Below, piece by piece: positions 10,050 to 22,495 of a stretch of DNA of 64,000 bases. Below the pieces are notes generated by a model that saw only the letters and a program-made list of their open reading frames with translations, had not been told where the DNA came from and searched no databases. The translations under genes were made by a program, and so were the position numbers. Origin of the DNA: Piezodorus guildinii (taxonomy: Eukaryota; Arthropoda; Insecta; Hemiptera; Pentatomidae); assembly GCA_023052935.1 (NCBI GenBank), contig CM041294.1, positions 39,331,236 to 39,395,235 of the forward strand. Direction: 5' to 3'. Position 1 is the first letter of the stretch. Each line of letters opens with the position of its first letter.

Positions 10050-10400
10050 AACATACAGTCATATGTCATCACCAAAAGTCTTTGCCATCTTCTTGTCCAC
10101 ATTCTAGCACACTCCTGTTCATCACTTCCTCTATGCCTTTCTACCAGCGTCTCATCGGGCGACCCTTCTTCCGTCTTCTCTCTGTGTTCCATTCAAAAGT
10201 CCATTACTAGCAATATTACCGATTCACTTTCTTTTAATGTCCAAGGTTCTGCTGAATAGAGATTAAACCTTTCAAAGAATGATTTGTAATTTTCGTTTCT
10301 TTTTTTTGTTTTAAGGACACTATTACATTCTCTGATATTATGATCTACCCCTGCTTGTACTTTTTCGATGTCCATATGAGTTGTCCCCATATTATTCACC
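10050..10400 (-). pseudogene. RTE-like LINE, C-terminal remnant
   Basis: In minus-strand frames one reads LYSAEPWTLKESESV (compare the LYGxExWTL motif after the RT domain). In another frame comes RRRKKGRPMRRW followed by GIEEVMNRS, a basic Gly-Arg-Pro...Arg-Trp signature typical of RTE/CR1-like LINE C-termini. Several stops and frame changes show decay. A T run at 10031-10040 fits a poly(A) tail on this strand. Confidence 0.5.
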
Positions 10401-11190
10401 CAGCTAACCAGAAACTAAAGCTAATACAATATAAATATTAATATATATAATTGTGAGTTCTCGACTGTATATAACTCAAACAAGTCGTCTATGGAAACTG
10501 AAAAAAACACGCAGGTGGGTTAAAAAGTCTGCTGCAAATTATTTATTAAAAAAAAAAAATTGGCAGAAAAAAGGCATATAATGGTCAGACTGGTGAACAA
10601 ATAAATTTTAGATTTATGAGGACCATAAAACGTTTATTACACCTTAACAGAGGGGAGTCGAAAAAAAAGAATAACATGGACAAAAATCGAAAGCTATTCA
10701 AAACGAAACATAAAGAAAACTAAACAAAACATCCGACAAATAGCCTCTGAACGGGTAGAGAAGGGCTCAATAGGGCTTAACGGTAATTTGTACCAAAGGA
10801 CTAGATTTAGTGGAGGCTTGCTCAACCTATTGTAATACAACAATATAATAATAAAGGGCTGTTCAGCTATCGTTGTTTGTTTAGACAGCGGGGTGTGGTG
10901 GCAACAGGGTCCGTGTTCAGCAGCTGGACATGAAGAACTATACTCGGGGCAGGGGTCCAACTTTAGCACATCCTTGGGAAACAGTTTTGGAATAAAAATC
11001 TTCAAATCAATATTACTTGATTTTAATAAAATATTTTTTTTTTTAATACTTTAAAATATTATCTCGGTCGATATTACAACTTAAGTATAATTTCGGTTCC
11101 GACTTTGAGTTTTGTATGTTTTCAGTTAGACAAACAACTGACATGGACTTAACACTGACGGCAAAACAATTAACTGAATACGGAAATAGG
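10401..11190. other. AT-rich stretch with a short GC-richer patch
   Basis: The minus strand is open from 10694 to 11005 (103 codons) across a GC-richer patch at 10880-10990 containing DPCPEYSSSCPAAEHGPCCH. The composition is unusual, but no domain is recognised and no gene is called. Confidence 0.35.
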
Positions 11191-11480
11191 CATCATGTGC
11201 TACTTGAAATACATTTACATCCCCCTCCCCCTTTTTGGTATTAACTCTCATTCTTCCTCCATTTACAGTAAACTCTTGTTGCGGGGAGGCTTGCGAACAG
11301 TGCGCGCGTTGCCTGGCTGCCTGTTAACCTTCTTTCTCGAGTTCTTGTCTCGCTGCCTTTCAACTGTGACTTTATCCGCCTCCTCGCCCTCTGGAACTAG
11401 GAGATAGGAAAGAACAGAGCAGAAAAGAAAAGGTGAGAGAAAAAAAAGGTTTACCTTCCTTTGCACACGGGTTATCCTAC
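11191..11480. other. GC-rich patch, unrecognised
   Basis: A pyrimidine-rich lead ending 'tccatttacag' at about 11270 looks like a splice acceptor and is followed by about 130 bp of GC-rich sequence ('gcgaacagtgcgcgcgttgc'). Frames on both strands are open for 67-70 codons without known motifs. It could be an exon or a promoter-proximal CpG patch. Evidence is weak. Confidence 0.25.
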
Positions 11481-12627
11481 AATTATCTAAACTTTTTTTA
11501 CCAAAGTTAGAAGACGAAGCGGCAGTGCTGATTGACGCAAGATATATTAGACGACCACGCCTTCATAAGTTCGGCCTCATTAAATGACATCTAGCTTTCA
11601 AGTTTAACGAAGAATTTAACCCTTCTAGACTGAATCATACGGATAAATAATAGTAACGCCAACTTTCATACATTCAATGGCACTTATACAATGGACCTTG
11701 ACATATCTTAACTTCCCTAATATCCTCAACGGACTAACTTTCAATTAAAACGCACTAGCAAAGCATCGAGTCAAATTCAGGGGCTATCAAAAGGATGACC
11801 AAAAGGCTTCTTGATTTGAGATCTCCATTCTTATTCTTATACATATACTTTATAAAAAATTTGAAGTAAGACATGATCAGTATATTTTCATCATTCTTAG
11901 ACATTTTTCAAAAATATAGATTTTTTTTTTGCATTCATTTAATGTTGGAATATTTGCATGAACCTATAGCTGATTAGAATAAAAGTTTTACCGATGCCAA
12001 CATTTTTTTAATTTCAAGAAAAGTAAAGTTTTTATTTTTATATTAATTTATCTGATATTAATTACCTAATTCAAAGAAAAATATATTAAAAGCTTGCATA
12101 TCATATTTGTATACGTCAGGAATAAATAATGGTGAAATTAATGTGTATAACCTCCCAATTTAATATTACAACAGTGGATTAATTCCAATACCGTGAACTG
12201 TCTGCGCAGAACAGTTTTCAGGTACAAAACTGGTAATCTTAATAGACACCTCAGATCGTCCGAATTATGTTGATAGTTAAACCTCGAACTGCAACAAACC
12301 TAATATGTTTTTAACGGTATTTTATAAATCTACAACACTTCTTTTATTTTAAAAAGCTTTGTTAGCAAAATAGTTCTGCTACAGTTATCAAATCCTCCTA
12401 GTAGAAAAATGAAGAAGATTTGATAATATGATGAGTACGATCATATTTATCCATTTTTAACTTCTAACATTATTAAGAAATATTAAACACAAAATGAACA
12501 GAATAAAGAAAGTTTTTTTATTTTTTTTATTTGGCTTTCTAGTCCTATATCGTTGATTAAAAAACTTGCCTGAATTTAAGATCCTTCAATCTTACACTCA
12601 CAGTTATATTTCTTGTTTTTCGAGATT
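11481..12627. other. AT-rich non-coding stretch
   Basis: No gene, RNA or element end was recognised in this A/T-rich sequence. Confidence 0.5.
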
Positions 12628-12639
12628 GACATACAACAT

Positions 12640-12900
12640 TTAAAACTTGTAAGTCTTGGGCTCAGGCTAACAGCCGTGCAACGAGGTGAATAGGCCTTGA
12701 TCACGCTCAGCCGCGTTTATCGTCAATTTTGGGTACCCGCTTAAAAGAGGCTGGGTCTACCCCAGAAGGGTTTCCATAACCTAGGGTCGCCCCCTCTGCT
12801 GAATTTGCAGAATCAATAATATTCTGCCACAGCCGAGATTCGAACCCAGGACCCGAAGAACAGTAGACTAGTGCTCTATCCACTAGACCCCGCCGCTCCC
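12640..12900 (-). repeat. tRNA-derived SINE, family S3, with target duplication
   Basis: The minus-strand head reads like a tRNA: an A-box-like TCTAGTGGATAGAGC (12873-12887) and a B box GGGTTCGAATCTC (12835-12847), the internal RNA polymerase III promoter. A unique body of about 190 bp follows. The flanks carry a short duplication, ATACAACAT, at 12631-12639 and 12904-12912, as expected for LINE-driven retroposition. Confidence 0.75.
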
Positions 12901-12912
12901 GATATACAACAT

Positions 12913-13085
12913 ATAATTCTTAAATTTGGACAGAGGACACGCAAAAAGGAGTATTTCCGTTGAAAACTATTATAGGAAAAGTTTCACAAATACTTTCCAC
13001 TACGATATAATTCACACAGTAATACAAACAAATAAAAAATAAAATAAAGTAATGGGGACTATAAGGTCATCCTTAATTTCATTTA
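12913..13085. other. PAL900-like scrap and AT-rich spacer
   Basis: 'cgcaaaaaggagtatttccg' followed by 'ttgaaaact' at 12940-12975 resembles the PAL900 'cgcaaaaagg...ggaaatacac' region in reverse orientation. The rest is A/T-rich. Confidence 0.35.
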
Positions 13086-13640
13086 TTGATAATAATAATA
13101 ATCACAGGCTTAGTGAACCAGAAGGTTCAATGCCGATACCACCAAATGCTGCCTTCACAGATTAGTCTAATGATCACCGCCTAAGCCCAAACCATCTTCC
13201 TCCCATCGTCGCTTCGGTCCCCCTCTTGGACGCCTACCGTTCGGTTAAGGACATACCATCATTTTTAGAATTTTTCTTCATCGAGCCCAACAACTCCACT
13301 CGCCTCTCCACCAATTTGAGTCGCCGAGATGCTATCAACTCAATTATAACGAGAATGTACAAGCTCCGCAATGCCGCATTGTAACCTTTTGAATTCTTCA
13401 AGGGCCTCATCTCTCTTAGGACCTAATATTTTACGTAGTACCTTATTTTCGAAAACCTAAAGGCTATGTTCATCCTTCAAAGCAAGCGACTACGTTTCAC
13501 CATACAGAACTGTCGGTAGAATAATAGTTTTATAGATACTAACTTTCAAATTTCTCGAGCAAAGTAATTTCGCAACTGAATGACATAACGCATTTCCAGG
13601 CCTTTGACCGCGACTTTACTTTTTCCTGGTTTTCGTTTTT
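13086..13640 (-). pseudogene. RTE-like LINE, 3' third of the reverse transcriptase ORF
   Basis: Minus-strand frames give the RTE-type RT tail: CHSVAKLLCSRNLKVSIYKT, IILPTVLYG, SLALKDEHSL, VFENKVLRKILGPKRDEALE, EFKRLQCGIAELVHSRYN. In another frame comes RRPRGGPKRRWEEDGLGLGG, the usual C-terminal basic motif. The element ends in (ATT)n on this strand (13087-13101). RTE elements commonly end in short tandem repeats rather than long poly(A). Stops and frameshifts disable it. The fragments at 27985, 39165 and 63805 belong to the same broad group. Confidence 0.75.
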
Positions 13641-14156
13641 ATTATTAATTTAAATATAAAAAGATTTATTAATGTTTTACAACTACAATTCCATATCATA
13701 CTTATAAATCAAAGAAACTAATATTATTAAAAGTAAGTACATTATAAACAAAAAAAAAAAAGACAAAAAAGATCATCATCATCATTTACTTAGTAAAATC
13801 AATGTTTTTTTCTCAGAATAAACAATTAATAATATATTCTAAATACTTCCTGTCCAATGTTTCATTAGTGTTAATACCCTAGACCGAAACATAAATAAGA
13901 GAGGAGAATGACTCTTGCAGACTGGGCACTCAGAGCTCACAAAAGAGATCCATCTTCTGGAGAGCTGGTTGGCACGGAGTGTGCTTAAATCGATTACACG
14001 GAGCCAGCAGACTGCTAAATGGGACTGGCTCCCAGCCAGCCATTCTCACCTGCCTTCAGTACGGCTCAGTGACCAATGGTTCAACTACGGCTTAAGAAGC
14101 AAAAATGAGAGTTTTTAAAAAATAAAATTTCAATTAATGTTAATTTAATTTTTTTA
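13641..14156. other. AT-rich stretch with a short GC-richer patch
   Basis: 13880-14110 is GC-richer, with an open plus frame of 67 codons at 13915-14118 and a shorter one (MTLADWALRAHKRDPSSGEL). I do not recognise either and see no firm splice sites. Confidence 0.35.
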
Positions 14157-14432
14157 GTGGGACACTTATGGAGTAGTGGCCTAATAGCTTTGTATGCACC
14201 AGGTCGCGGGTTCAAACCCGGCAGATGACCCTAAGAATTTTTTTAATCGAGTAAAAAATCCTTGTTTATGTCGTCCTTCGGAGACGTAAAATACTGGTCC
14301 TGAGCCTGTGTAATGTGAGGTACTCGTTAAAGATCCCTATCCTAATAAAACCTGAATAGGCAACATTTATGACTCTCACTGTTGCATTGTCCGATTAGCC
14401 AGAGTAGTAAGTGACTTTAAATGAACAAATAT
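14157..14432 (+). repeat. tRNA-derived SINE, family S1
   Basis: The tRNA-like head has a B box GGGTTCAAACCC at 14208-14219 and an A-box-like GTGGCCTAATAG upstream. The body is shared with the copies at 19696 and 57293 ('cctgagcctgtg', 'ggtactcgttaaagatccct'). The tail reads 'ccgattagcc ... taaatgaacaaat'. It depends on a LINE for mobility. Confidence 0.75.
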
Positions 14433-14499
14433 ATTTTTTTTTTTTCAAAGCCACTTATTCACTCTTCATTTTCTAGGAAAACTTATATTAAATAAAATA

Positions 14500-15098
14500 C
14501 TTGGTAAAAAAAGTATTTCGATCGTAAAAAGTTTAATCAATATTTTCAAATGGAAGTGTTAAGGACATCTTAGTCTTAAGATGGTACATATGTGGGTAGG
14601 TATAGCTCAACCAACATTATAAACAACGACATAGTGGCTGTGCCACTTAAATACTACAGGTTTTACAAATTGTTATTATTTTCTCACAAAGGGCTCTGAT
14701 TATTTTGATTTAACTCGTTAAAACAAAGCATAATTAAATGGTTTCCAATTAAACTTTTTGTTAGGTTAATCCTCATAAACTTTATCCTAACGGGCATAAA
14801 TGGTAAATTATCAAAGTTTTTTCTTCTATCTAAAGCTTCTTTAATTTTATTTACATGAAATAATTTACAATATCTCACTGTTAGAAGAAATAAAGAATGC
14901 TGAATTACAATATCAATATTGTAATCAACTAAAGAAGAAAAATATTCGGATTTATTTACGATTATTTTTAATTTTAAATTGTGATAGTTAACTGATTTTG
15001 TAATAATATCATGCAGACATAATCCTTATCGCCATAGTCTGAAATGGCTCTATTGAAGAATATTAAAAACTTCTTCTAAAGTACCTTAATTAATATTT
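14500..15098 (+). repeat. PAL900 copy L, diverged (left part)
   Basis: 'aagtatttcgatcgtaaaaa', 'gattattttgatttaactcg' and 'cttctttaattttatttaca' track the PAL900 order at low identity. The copy seems to continue at about 16030-16150 ('ggtactgaactaaaagagaa'), so copy B interrupts it. Confidence 0.45.
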
Positions 15099-15991
15099 TA
15101 CTTTCACTTACTATATATAGTGAGGGGAAGTACTGCGATCGTAAAAATTTTCGAATTCCAGTTTTCAACAGAAATACACGTTTTAGGGTTCCGTGAGTCC
15201 AAATAACCAAGTCCCGCAAAAAGATCTGCGTGTGTGTATGGTAACTCCCGGGCGGAAACGGTAAGTCCTATGAAACTGAAATTTCGTATTTAAGACAACT
15301 ATACGAGCGAGACGTGACAAAACTTTTTTCATCAAAATGAGCTTACCAGAAGAGGCACTTTATACCTTGCATTTTGCCCCTTTTTTTTTATTTTCTCTAA
15401 AACGGTTCCGACGATTTTGATTAAACTCGCTATATCGACGTAAACGTTAATGGGCTTCAATATCATGTAGGTTTTATTCAGATTAAAATGGTTTGACAGG
15501 GCTCAAATGCCGATATTTTAAATTGTCTTCCCCTAAAGTATCTTTAATTTTGTAGATTCAATATAAATAACTATATTATCTTGTTAACGCTGATGAAAAA
15601 CAGGTAAATATAAAAATTGAATAAATTCGATACCTAACTAAAGGAGAAAACAGAAAAAATATTTTTTTAATGCAATTTTTCGTCTTTGAACATAAGAGCA
15701 GGAATATATATGTATGATATACCGTTGTAAAGCTAAAGATTTTTAAAAAAATATTATCTCATACCCAAGCTTTTAAAAGTTAATAGAGAGTGATGAAATG
15801 AACATAAAACTAACTGATTATTTTGGATAATAATATAATAGATTTTTTTATGAAACACATGTTTCTATAGAAATTTAATTTAATTAATTCCTTAATAGTT
15901 TCACGTATTTTTATCTCTAACTGTTTTTGAAAATTCTTTCATTGATTTTAAAAATTGAGGTAAGTGAAAGTAGTGTGTTGCCCGCACCAGA
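15099..15991 (+). repeat. PAL900 copy B (complete, ~893 bp)
   Basis: It is collinear with copy A over its whole length, from TACTTTCACTTACTATATAT to GTGTGTTGCCCGCACCAG plus a T run. The right arm of the tip palindrome has drifted (agtgaggggaagta). It is flanked by T-rich sequence on both sides. Confidence 0.75.
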
Positions 15992-17084
15992 TTTTTTTTT
16001 AAACAATCCTCTCTAATTTATAAATATAATAAAATGGTACTGAACTAAAAGAGAAATATTTTTACATATTACTTTATGAATATTATAATATTTTGTATTA
16101 TGGAAACAATAATTGTAATATTTAAGCAAGAAATCCAGTGTTTTATAAAAAATATAATATTATACTACATAAAGAAGTCGAAGGTCACCTATGATAGATG
16201 TCATACCTCACAAATTAACTTAAGTTATAGTTGTAGATAATAATTTCTTTTGCTATATTTAAAGCATGAGGAGAATTCTTATCGTTAATTCTATGTCATT
16301 ACTTTAGTAGATTTAAGAGTAGAACCACGACATATTTAATCTCCTTATGTTCTGAGGAATTCAGGCAAATGCCATGAATTATGAGTAAAATATACATATA
16401 AGGTATATATGAGTTAGTATGTAAAACAGTATCATTAATGTTCAAAATAAAATAGTATTTGTTTAAATAGTTTGAAAGATTCGTACGTGTTTTCTTTTCT
16501 GAACAGAAAATCTGAGAAGCATAACACAAAATGGACTTTTCTTACTGTTAGTAGTTTAGTTTCACTCTGGTTTTAGATTTTTTTAGTACTCAATAAATAC
16601 GCTTAAAATTTTGAAAAATTGGGGTATGATAACTTTTACGTCCTTCTCAAAATAGTTAACCTATATCTTTTTGTATAGGTAGCATTTATTTCATGTATTT
16701 TTTTTTTTTTTTTCGAATTCGTAAAATACCACATACTTTTGTTTTTATAAAATAGTAATTATTTTTAATTTAGCAAAAAATAAATAAATAAAATGGCATT
16801 AGTTATCCAATTCAAATGACTGGATGATTGTAAAATAATAAACCTACTAGCATTATTTAGCAACTTATTTTCACTTCCAGACATGTAGTTAATTTTGCAG
16901 AATGATAAATATATAGACAGTAGTTGGAAAAAAAATAACATATGTTTTCATCCTACTTGCCACCCCAACTATTTTCAACGAACACCAAATTTCAAACCCT
17001 AACGAAATATCGCCCCAATATTGGTATCTTGTAAATTTTATATCACACGATATCTGATATAGAAATAGTAATAGAAATAGAAAA
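15992..17084. other. AT-rich stretch; end of PAL900 copy L, then nothing recognised
   Basis: About 16030-16150 looks like the rest of copy L. From there to 17084 the sequence is A/T-rich, with only short, motif-free open frames. Confidence 0.4.
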
Positions 17085-17660
17085 AAACAAACTTTATTCT
17101 GGGACAAGGTCCCTTAAGAATAACAATTATGAACAAAATAATAAATCATAACTGGCTAAAAACAATATATAACTAAAATTAAATAACATAATAATGAAAA
17201 AAAGAAAAAAGGGTCAGAGTACCATCTCTATTTACAATTTAAAGAAATAAATAAATAAGAATAAATATAAAATGTAACTTTTACATCTCATGAAAGTAAG
17301 TGCATTAAAGTAAAATTCACCATACATAAGTTGGCATAATAAAAATTAGCTAACATCTTTCTGAAGAGAAAGGAAGTATTTAAAGAGGAGGGATTTAAAA
17401 TATGATAGGGAAGGAGCATGACGGATGTTTGAAGGGAGAGTATTCCATAAGGCAGTGGAACTGGCTAAAAAGGAGCAGACATATTTTTTGGTTCTATGGA
17501 AAGGAGTGTGGAGGTCAGACAGACGGGATCTTGTTTCCTGGTAATGGGTTGAGGATTTAAATACCAGAAGGCTGTAGACATAAAATGGATGGTGGGAGCT
17601 TATGATTTGATAAAGGAATATATAAACAGCGATACAAAAATAAAAGCTGGATTTTTAACA
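17085..17660 (-). pseudogene. CR1-like LINE, C-terminal end and 3' UTR
   Basis: The minus strand reads, without a stop from about 17660 to the stop at 17346-17348, FCIAVYIFLYQIISSHHPFY, SSTHYQETRSRLSDLHTPFH and then STALWNTLPSNIRHAPSLSY, FKSLLFKYFLSLQKDVS. The xLWNxLPxxIRxxxSLxxFK signature marks the end of CR1/Jockey-like reverse transcriptases. The 3' UTR carries 'gggaccttgtcccagaataa', shared with the elements at 31722 and 36640. It is 5'-truncated, so only a fragment of ORF2 remains. Confidence 0.75.
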
Positions 17661-19695
17661 TTAAAATGCCGTTAATGTAATAAATACAGTAAGGATTGAT
17701 TTAACTGTAGAGACAGGAAGGTCAACAGAAGTCTGGACTTTCCACCACTGAAAGAAACTCACACATCACATCTCACGACGGGGAATTCCCCGATTAAAAA
17801 AAAACCAAAAACTAATTTTATGTAATATAATATAAAAATATTTACATTGAATGATATTCTGGTATTTTTGTAAAACATTATTTTAAACAATCGCGATGGG
17901 AACAATCAACTAAGAAATTTCATAAATTTATACTCAATGGATTCAAAGAAGACACCAAAATAATTAATGATTACGAAAGGAATATTCATTTTCATAACAA
18001 TATATTTCACACTTTTTTATAAGAAAGAAATTTACTTGCTTAAAAATAATCGCGAGGAATGCCAGCGATAAATTAATCTTTAAGTGATTAGGGAAATCTT
18101 TTAATGGCGAGCAATGAAAAATATCACTTTATATGCTTATAATAAAGTATAATAAAGTAAAGATGTTTTAAGTATGGAACAGATTGAAATAAAGCAGTGA
18201 GCGAAATATTTTAAAGCAGCATACATACAATAGGATATTGAGGAAGGATTTAAGCGTGGGTTGAAATAGTACTCAATGGTGCGAGTTTAAGTTATGCACA
18301 ATGATCGAACACACAATAGATGACGAAAACTAAACTGCATAATTAAGATCGCTTATGGAAATTTCTCGATCGACTAATCATTATACAGATATTCAACAAA
18401 TGTACATCAATGCCAATGTAAGGGCATTGACAGGAACTTGGAAAGTTTATGAGAATTGAAATATTTTATAGAATTAAATTATTTTACACAGTTCATTCTT
18501 TACACATAAATTAAATTGCTAACTAAAAGATTAATTGTTCGTGTAAAGGGATTATAGCTCTCGGCCGCCATTACGAAACCAAATGGCTAATGGCAATCGC
18601 GCTCGTCGGCTAGATGCTTTTTTTTAATATTTGATATTTAGAAGCGTTATGCTACGTTTCTTATGTACATATAACATTTTAAAAATATATATGGTTTTTC
18701 TTGACGGATTACCAAGGTTTATTATTGAAAATTCTAAATCAAAACATGTTCTAATATTTGGGATTTAAAAAGCAAAATAACCTAAATCCATTTCAGGAGT
18801 TAATGTATTATTCACTACTAAAACTAAATGGATTAATTTCTCAACAAGATTTCAGGTCGCTGATACATGTTTTGTTTTTCTCGCTCTATTTTCTTTATGT
18901 GCACTAAATGTTTTTTTATTTTACAAAAGAGTTTTGCATCCAACTATTTTATACCCCAGATATGATACATATTAAATCATTATAATTTAAATTTATTTAT
19001 TTCAGGATCATTTATCCCTCACAGATATATAGTTCATCATTTATGCCTATAATATTTAGTTCGCATTTTCAAATTAGAAAAAAAAAATACCTAATTACAA
19101 AATTTTCAAGGTAATATCGGGTTTAAAACCTTTATAAAGAGAGGTTAAAACTCATTTTAAGGAAATTCAAGTACATCCATTTCATATAAGGATATCTTTC
19201 CAATGGCTATTTATTTTCTAATTAACCTTTAAATTGGAATCGTCAGTTTGGACCATTCTCGGAAATTCAAATTTGCGAATTCAAATCACGGCTATGAATG
19301 TTGCAAATAATAAACTAGAACAATAAAGGATTTTTTTTTTTTTTTGAGATTTTAATCTTGTAAATGGCATACTTTTTTTAATTTTTTTTTTATTATAACA
19401 TACAATCCTATTTCTTAAATTTATATTTAATGCTATCAACATATGCAAACATTATTACACGAGTCAGAAGCGGTGCGGAATCAAATCCGTGAATGGGATG
19501 TGACTCCCATCACGTGGCTAATTCACGCAATAAACATAGAACTAAACTTTCACGTTGTGGCTAGAAAAGATTGATAATATGTTACACAACTAACCATGTT
19601 TTCACAGATAGGAATAAGAGGTTATAACTAATCTACAACAAAACAATAACAATGTTACGTCAGCTAAATTTTAATAACTGGCATTGCTTAATCGG
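17661..19695. other. AT-rich non-coding stretch
   Basis: Nothing could be assigned here: long A/T-rich sequence with poly(T) runs (for example 19330-19345) and no element ends or coding-like frames. Confidence 0.5.
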
Positions 19696-19892
19696 AGCTG
19701 GTGTAGAGGCTAGCATAACAGCCTAAGGCACGGGTTCAAACCTGGCTAATGTCTCTAGGATTTTTTAATAGAAGTAAAAAATCCCAAGTTATTCCTCTTC
19801 CTTAAGATCCCGATCCTGATTAAATCTGGATAGGCAAAATTTAGGACTCCCACTGTAACATAAAGTGGCGTTAAATGAATAAGCAAACAACA
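19696..19892 (+). repeat. tRNA-derived SINE, family S1 (internally deleted)
   Basis: Head with A-box-like GTAGAGGCTAGCAT and B box GGGTTCAAACCTGG (19732-19745). The body is shorter than at 14157 and 57293 because the 'ggtactcgttaa' block is missing. The tail is 'taaagtggcgttaaatgaat' plus 'aagcaaacaa'. Confidence 0.75.
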
Positions 19893-21629
19893 TTCTTTAA
19901 AACCTAAAACCCATATTTGTGTTTTATTCTAAATTCTTTTATATCAATTTACTCTATATTATATAATATTTTTTCTGGTATTTCAGTAATTTTGTAATTA
20001 GCAACCAATGCAGAAGGGATTTCCAATCAAAAGGAATACCGCATTATTATGCAACAATATTCATAATTACGTTTGAAAATCCGCTGCAGAAGTTTGAGCA
20101 AAAATATCTATTTAACAATTATGATGGTCATTATTACAATGGGAAAAACCACTAATTACAGAACATAAATATACATGAGTCTACTAATATGAGCGGGAAT
20201 ATATAAGAAAAGCATACATCATTTGCAAACTTCAAAAATGTTCTCATTCTAAAAGAAACAGGAATTGCATCATACGTGATTTGTTGGAAAAATAGTCAAA
20301 ATAAACATACATTATTCTAAATGTATTATTTATAGGTCGCAAAATATATTTAATTTTTTTATAAACGAAATATCACACTAACAACAAGAATATAACTTTT
20401 CTTCCCCCTTTAAACTGATAGACAGGAAAACATAAAACTAGTTAAAGGAAAAAAATCCCGTATCTAAAGCATATTTACCCCTTTCACAACTTTCCCTCTC
20501 CGTCTTTTTACTGCAAAGTGTCGTCCAAATCCCTTACACGATTCACTAAATACTGCATAGTATTTCAGTATTTATACTCAATTTTGACAAAAATTTTAAG
20601 ACAGTAAACATATAGTTTTGACCATTATAACTCAACAATTCAGTAATTTTAGTTTTGGTTGAGTGGATGAATATTTTCTTCTGAAACTTAATTTGACTAC
20701 ACACACACAGACCATTCCGCGAAAAATGGTAATTTGAACTCGGTATGCTGATTGTAATTTTCTAAAAAACGTTGAATCGTTTTATCTACATACTACATAT
20801 AAAGGAAAATATATGAATATATAATTAGTTTTTTTTTTATCTAGATCTACTGCTGATACTTCCTCATATTGTGTCCTCGAAAAGAGAAAATACACAGATT
20901 GGTTCACCTTGCTATACTAAAGACATCAAAAATACACATCACTATGCTGTCTATGCCCAATTTTATATGAGAATCGAAAGCAATCATTTAATAAAATTAA
21001 AACTTAACAATAAAGAAGTAATGGGTCACTACTAATATTATGGTAATAATTGGAAATATTTCTGAAAGAAAAGTTCTGCGAGACCATAGGCGAGAGACAG
21101 TTTATCGTGAGAGGCTTCAAGAAACTTCCTAGAAGACCTACTAGGTGTTAGCTCAAAGGATGTCGCGATTTTAGCCGAAAATGTAATCCCGGACTCTGAA
21201 AATTATCCATCATAACTCTCCCACTGTATTTTGGCAGCATGATGTTAAACTAAGCAGTTTTCTCTCTCTCTAATAAAATTTACTGGAAATAGGAACGAGA
21301 TAGTAAAGTAAAAATAAAAAGAAAGAAAAAGTTTTGATTCTGAACCGGTGGACGAAATTACCAAAATGGGAAATCCCAGGCTAAGAATAGGGAAAAGCCT
21401 GACAGAAAATACTACAAGGATGTAAGCAACCTATAATTAATTGATTCTCGAGAATCCATAATTTTACAACAAGATCTTTAAAAGCAATAGCGTTGCGTTT
21501 ACATGATGAGCTGCAGATTTCCACAAAATGAGGTAAGTATTGAGATTTTACGATAGCACATGTCACAAAGATGTAAGGGGAATGTAAATATGTACCTCAT
21601 GAGTTACATAAGTTTAGAAAAAATCTTCC
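19893..21629. other. AT-rich non-coding stretch
   Basis: There are no recognisable genes. A weak resemblance to PAL900 ('cacacacagaccattccgcg' at about 20703) suggests a very old copy. Confidence 0.4.
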
Positions 21630-22495
21630 CAGCATCTCTCAGTTCCTTCTTTTAACTCTGAAAACTTCTATTCTCTCTGACATCTCGTCAACTAACTTAA
21701 TTACCTCAGTTATGAAATCTAACACAAGCTCCATAGGATTTGACGGAATCCCTCTTAAATTACTAAATCTACGTCTCCCAGAAATTTTACCAGTGCTCCT
21801 TTTCATCTATAATTTTTTCCTGCAAAATTCAGTATTTCCTACCTCATAGAAAAAAGCCATAATCCATCCTATTAATGAAAATTCCAATCCTACAACTCCT
21901 AAAGACTTCTGCCCGATCTTTTTCTTATATAATCTCTCTTAACCTTTAGAAAGATTAGTACAGTCCCAAATGTCGCAATTCCTTGAAGAATCCAAATCAA
22001 TCAATCCTCTTCAATCCGGTTTCCGATCTGGTCTCTCCACTCAATCTGCTCTTACTAAATTCACCAATGACGTATACACTGCAATGGACAACAAACAGCT
22101 GACAGTACTAATACTCCTTGACTTTTCTAAAGTGTTTGATTCTTCTATCCTTTACTCCAAATTAAATCTCTTTCCTTTTCATAAAGCTCTATCCTCTGGT
22201 TCCAGTCTCTTCTTTCTGACCTTACCCAAGAAGTTCACATTCCCAACAAAGCTTTATCTTCTTTTCTTACCCTTTTCCAGGATTCATATGCCTTTATAAA
22301 TGATCCTCCTAATTCAATCCTCCACTGATCCTACCAGATATATGGCGATGACTTTCAGATTTAATTATCCTTTCCTCCCTCTGGGTTATTAGCAGCGTTT
22401 ACCAGTATTCAAGAAGACCTTGCTATTGGGCAAATCAGAACGAATAAGGTTAAACACTGCAAAAACTCAGGCAATCATTATTGGATCCTATTAAC
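21630..22495 (+). pseudogene. CR1-like LINE reverse transcriptase fragment, decayed
   Basis: Plus-strand frames read SSIGFDGIPLKLLNLRLPEI, LPVLLFIYNFFLQNSVFPTS, a stop, then AIIHPINENSNPTTPKDFCP (finger/palm). Next come ERLVQSQMSQFLEES, INPLQSGFRSGLSTQSALTK and TVLILLDFSKVFDS (first catalytic Asp). Downstream lie FINDPPNSIL and IYGDDFQI, the YxDD-type motif as YGDD, then LNTAKTQAIIIGS. Several stops and frame changes make it a pseudogene. It may be the same family as the C-terminal ends at 17346 and 32492, which would fit end to end, but no overlap proves it. Confidence 0.75.

Noticed and set aside
12835..12887. Genuine tRNA gene
   Set aside because: The A and B boxes are present, but the cloverleaf arms do not pair well and a SINE body with target duplication follows. 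The same holds for 29672-29712.
21381..21566. 61-codon minus-strand frame
   Set aside because: A/T-rich chance frame without motifs.
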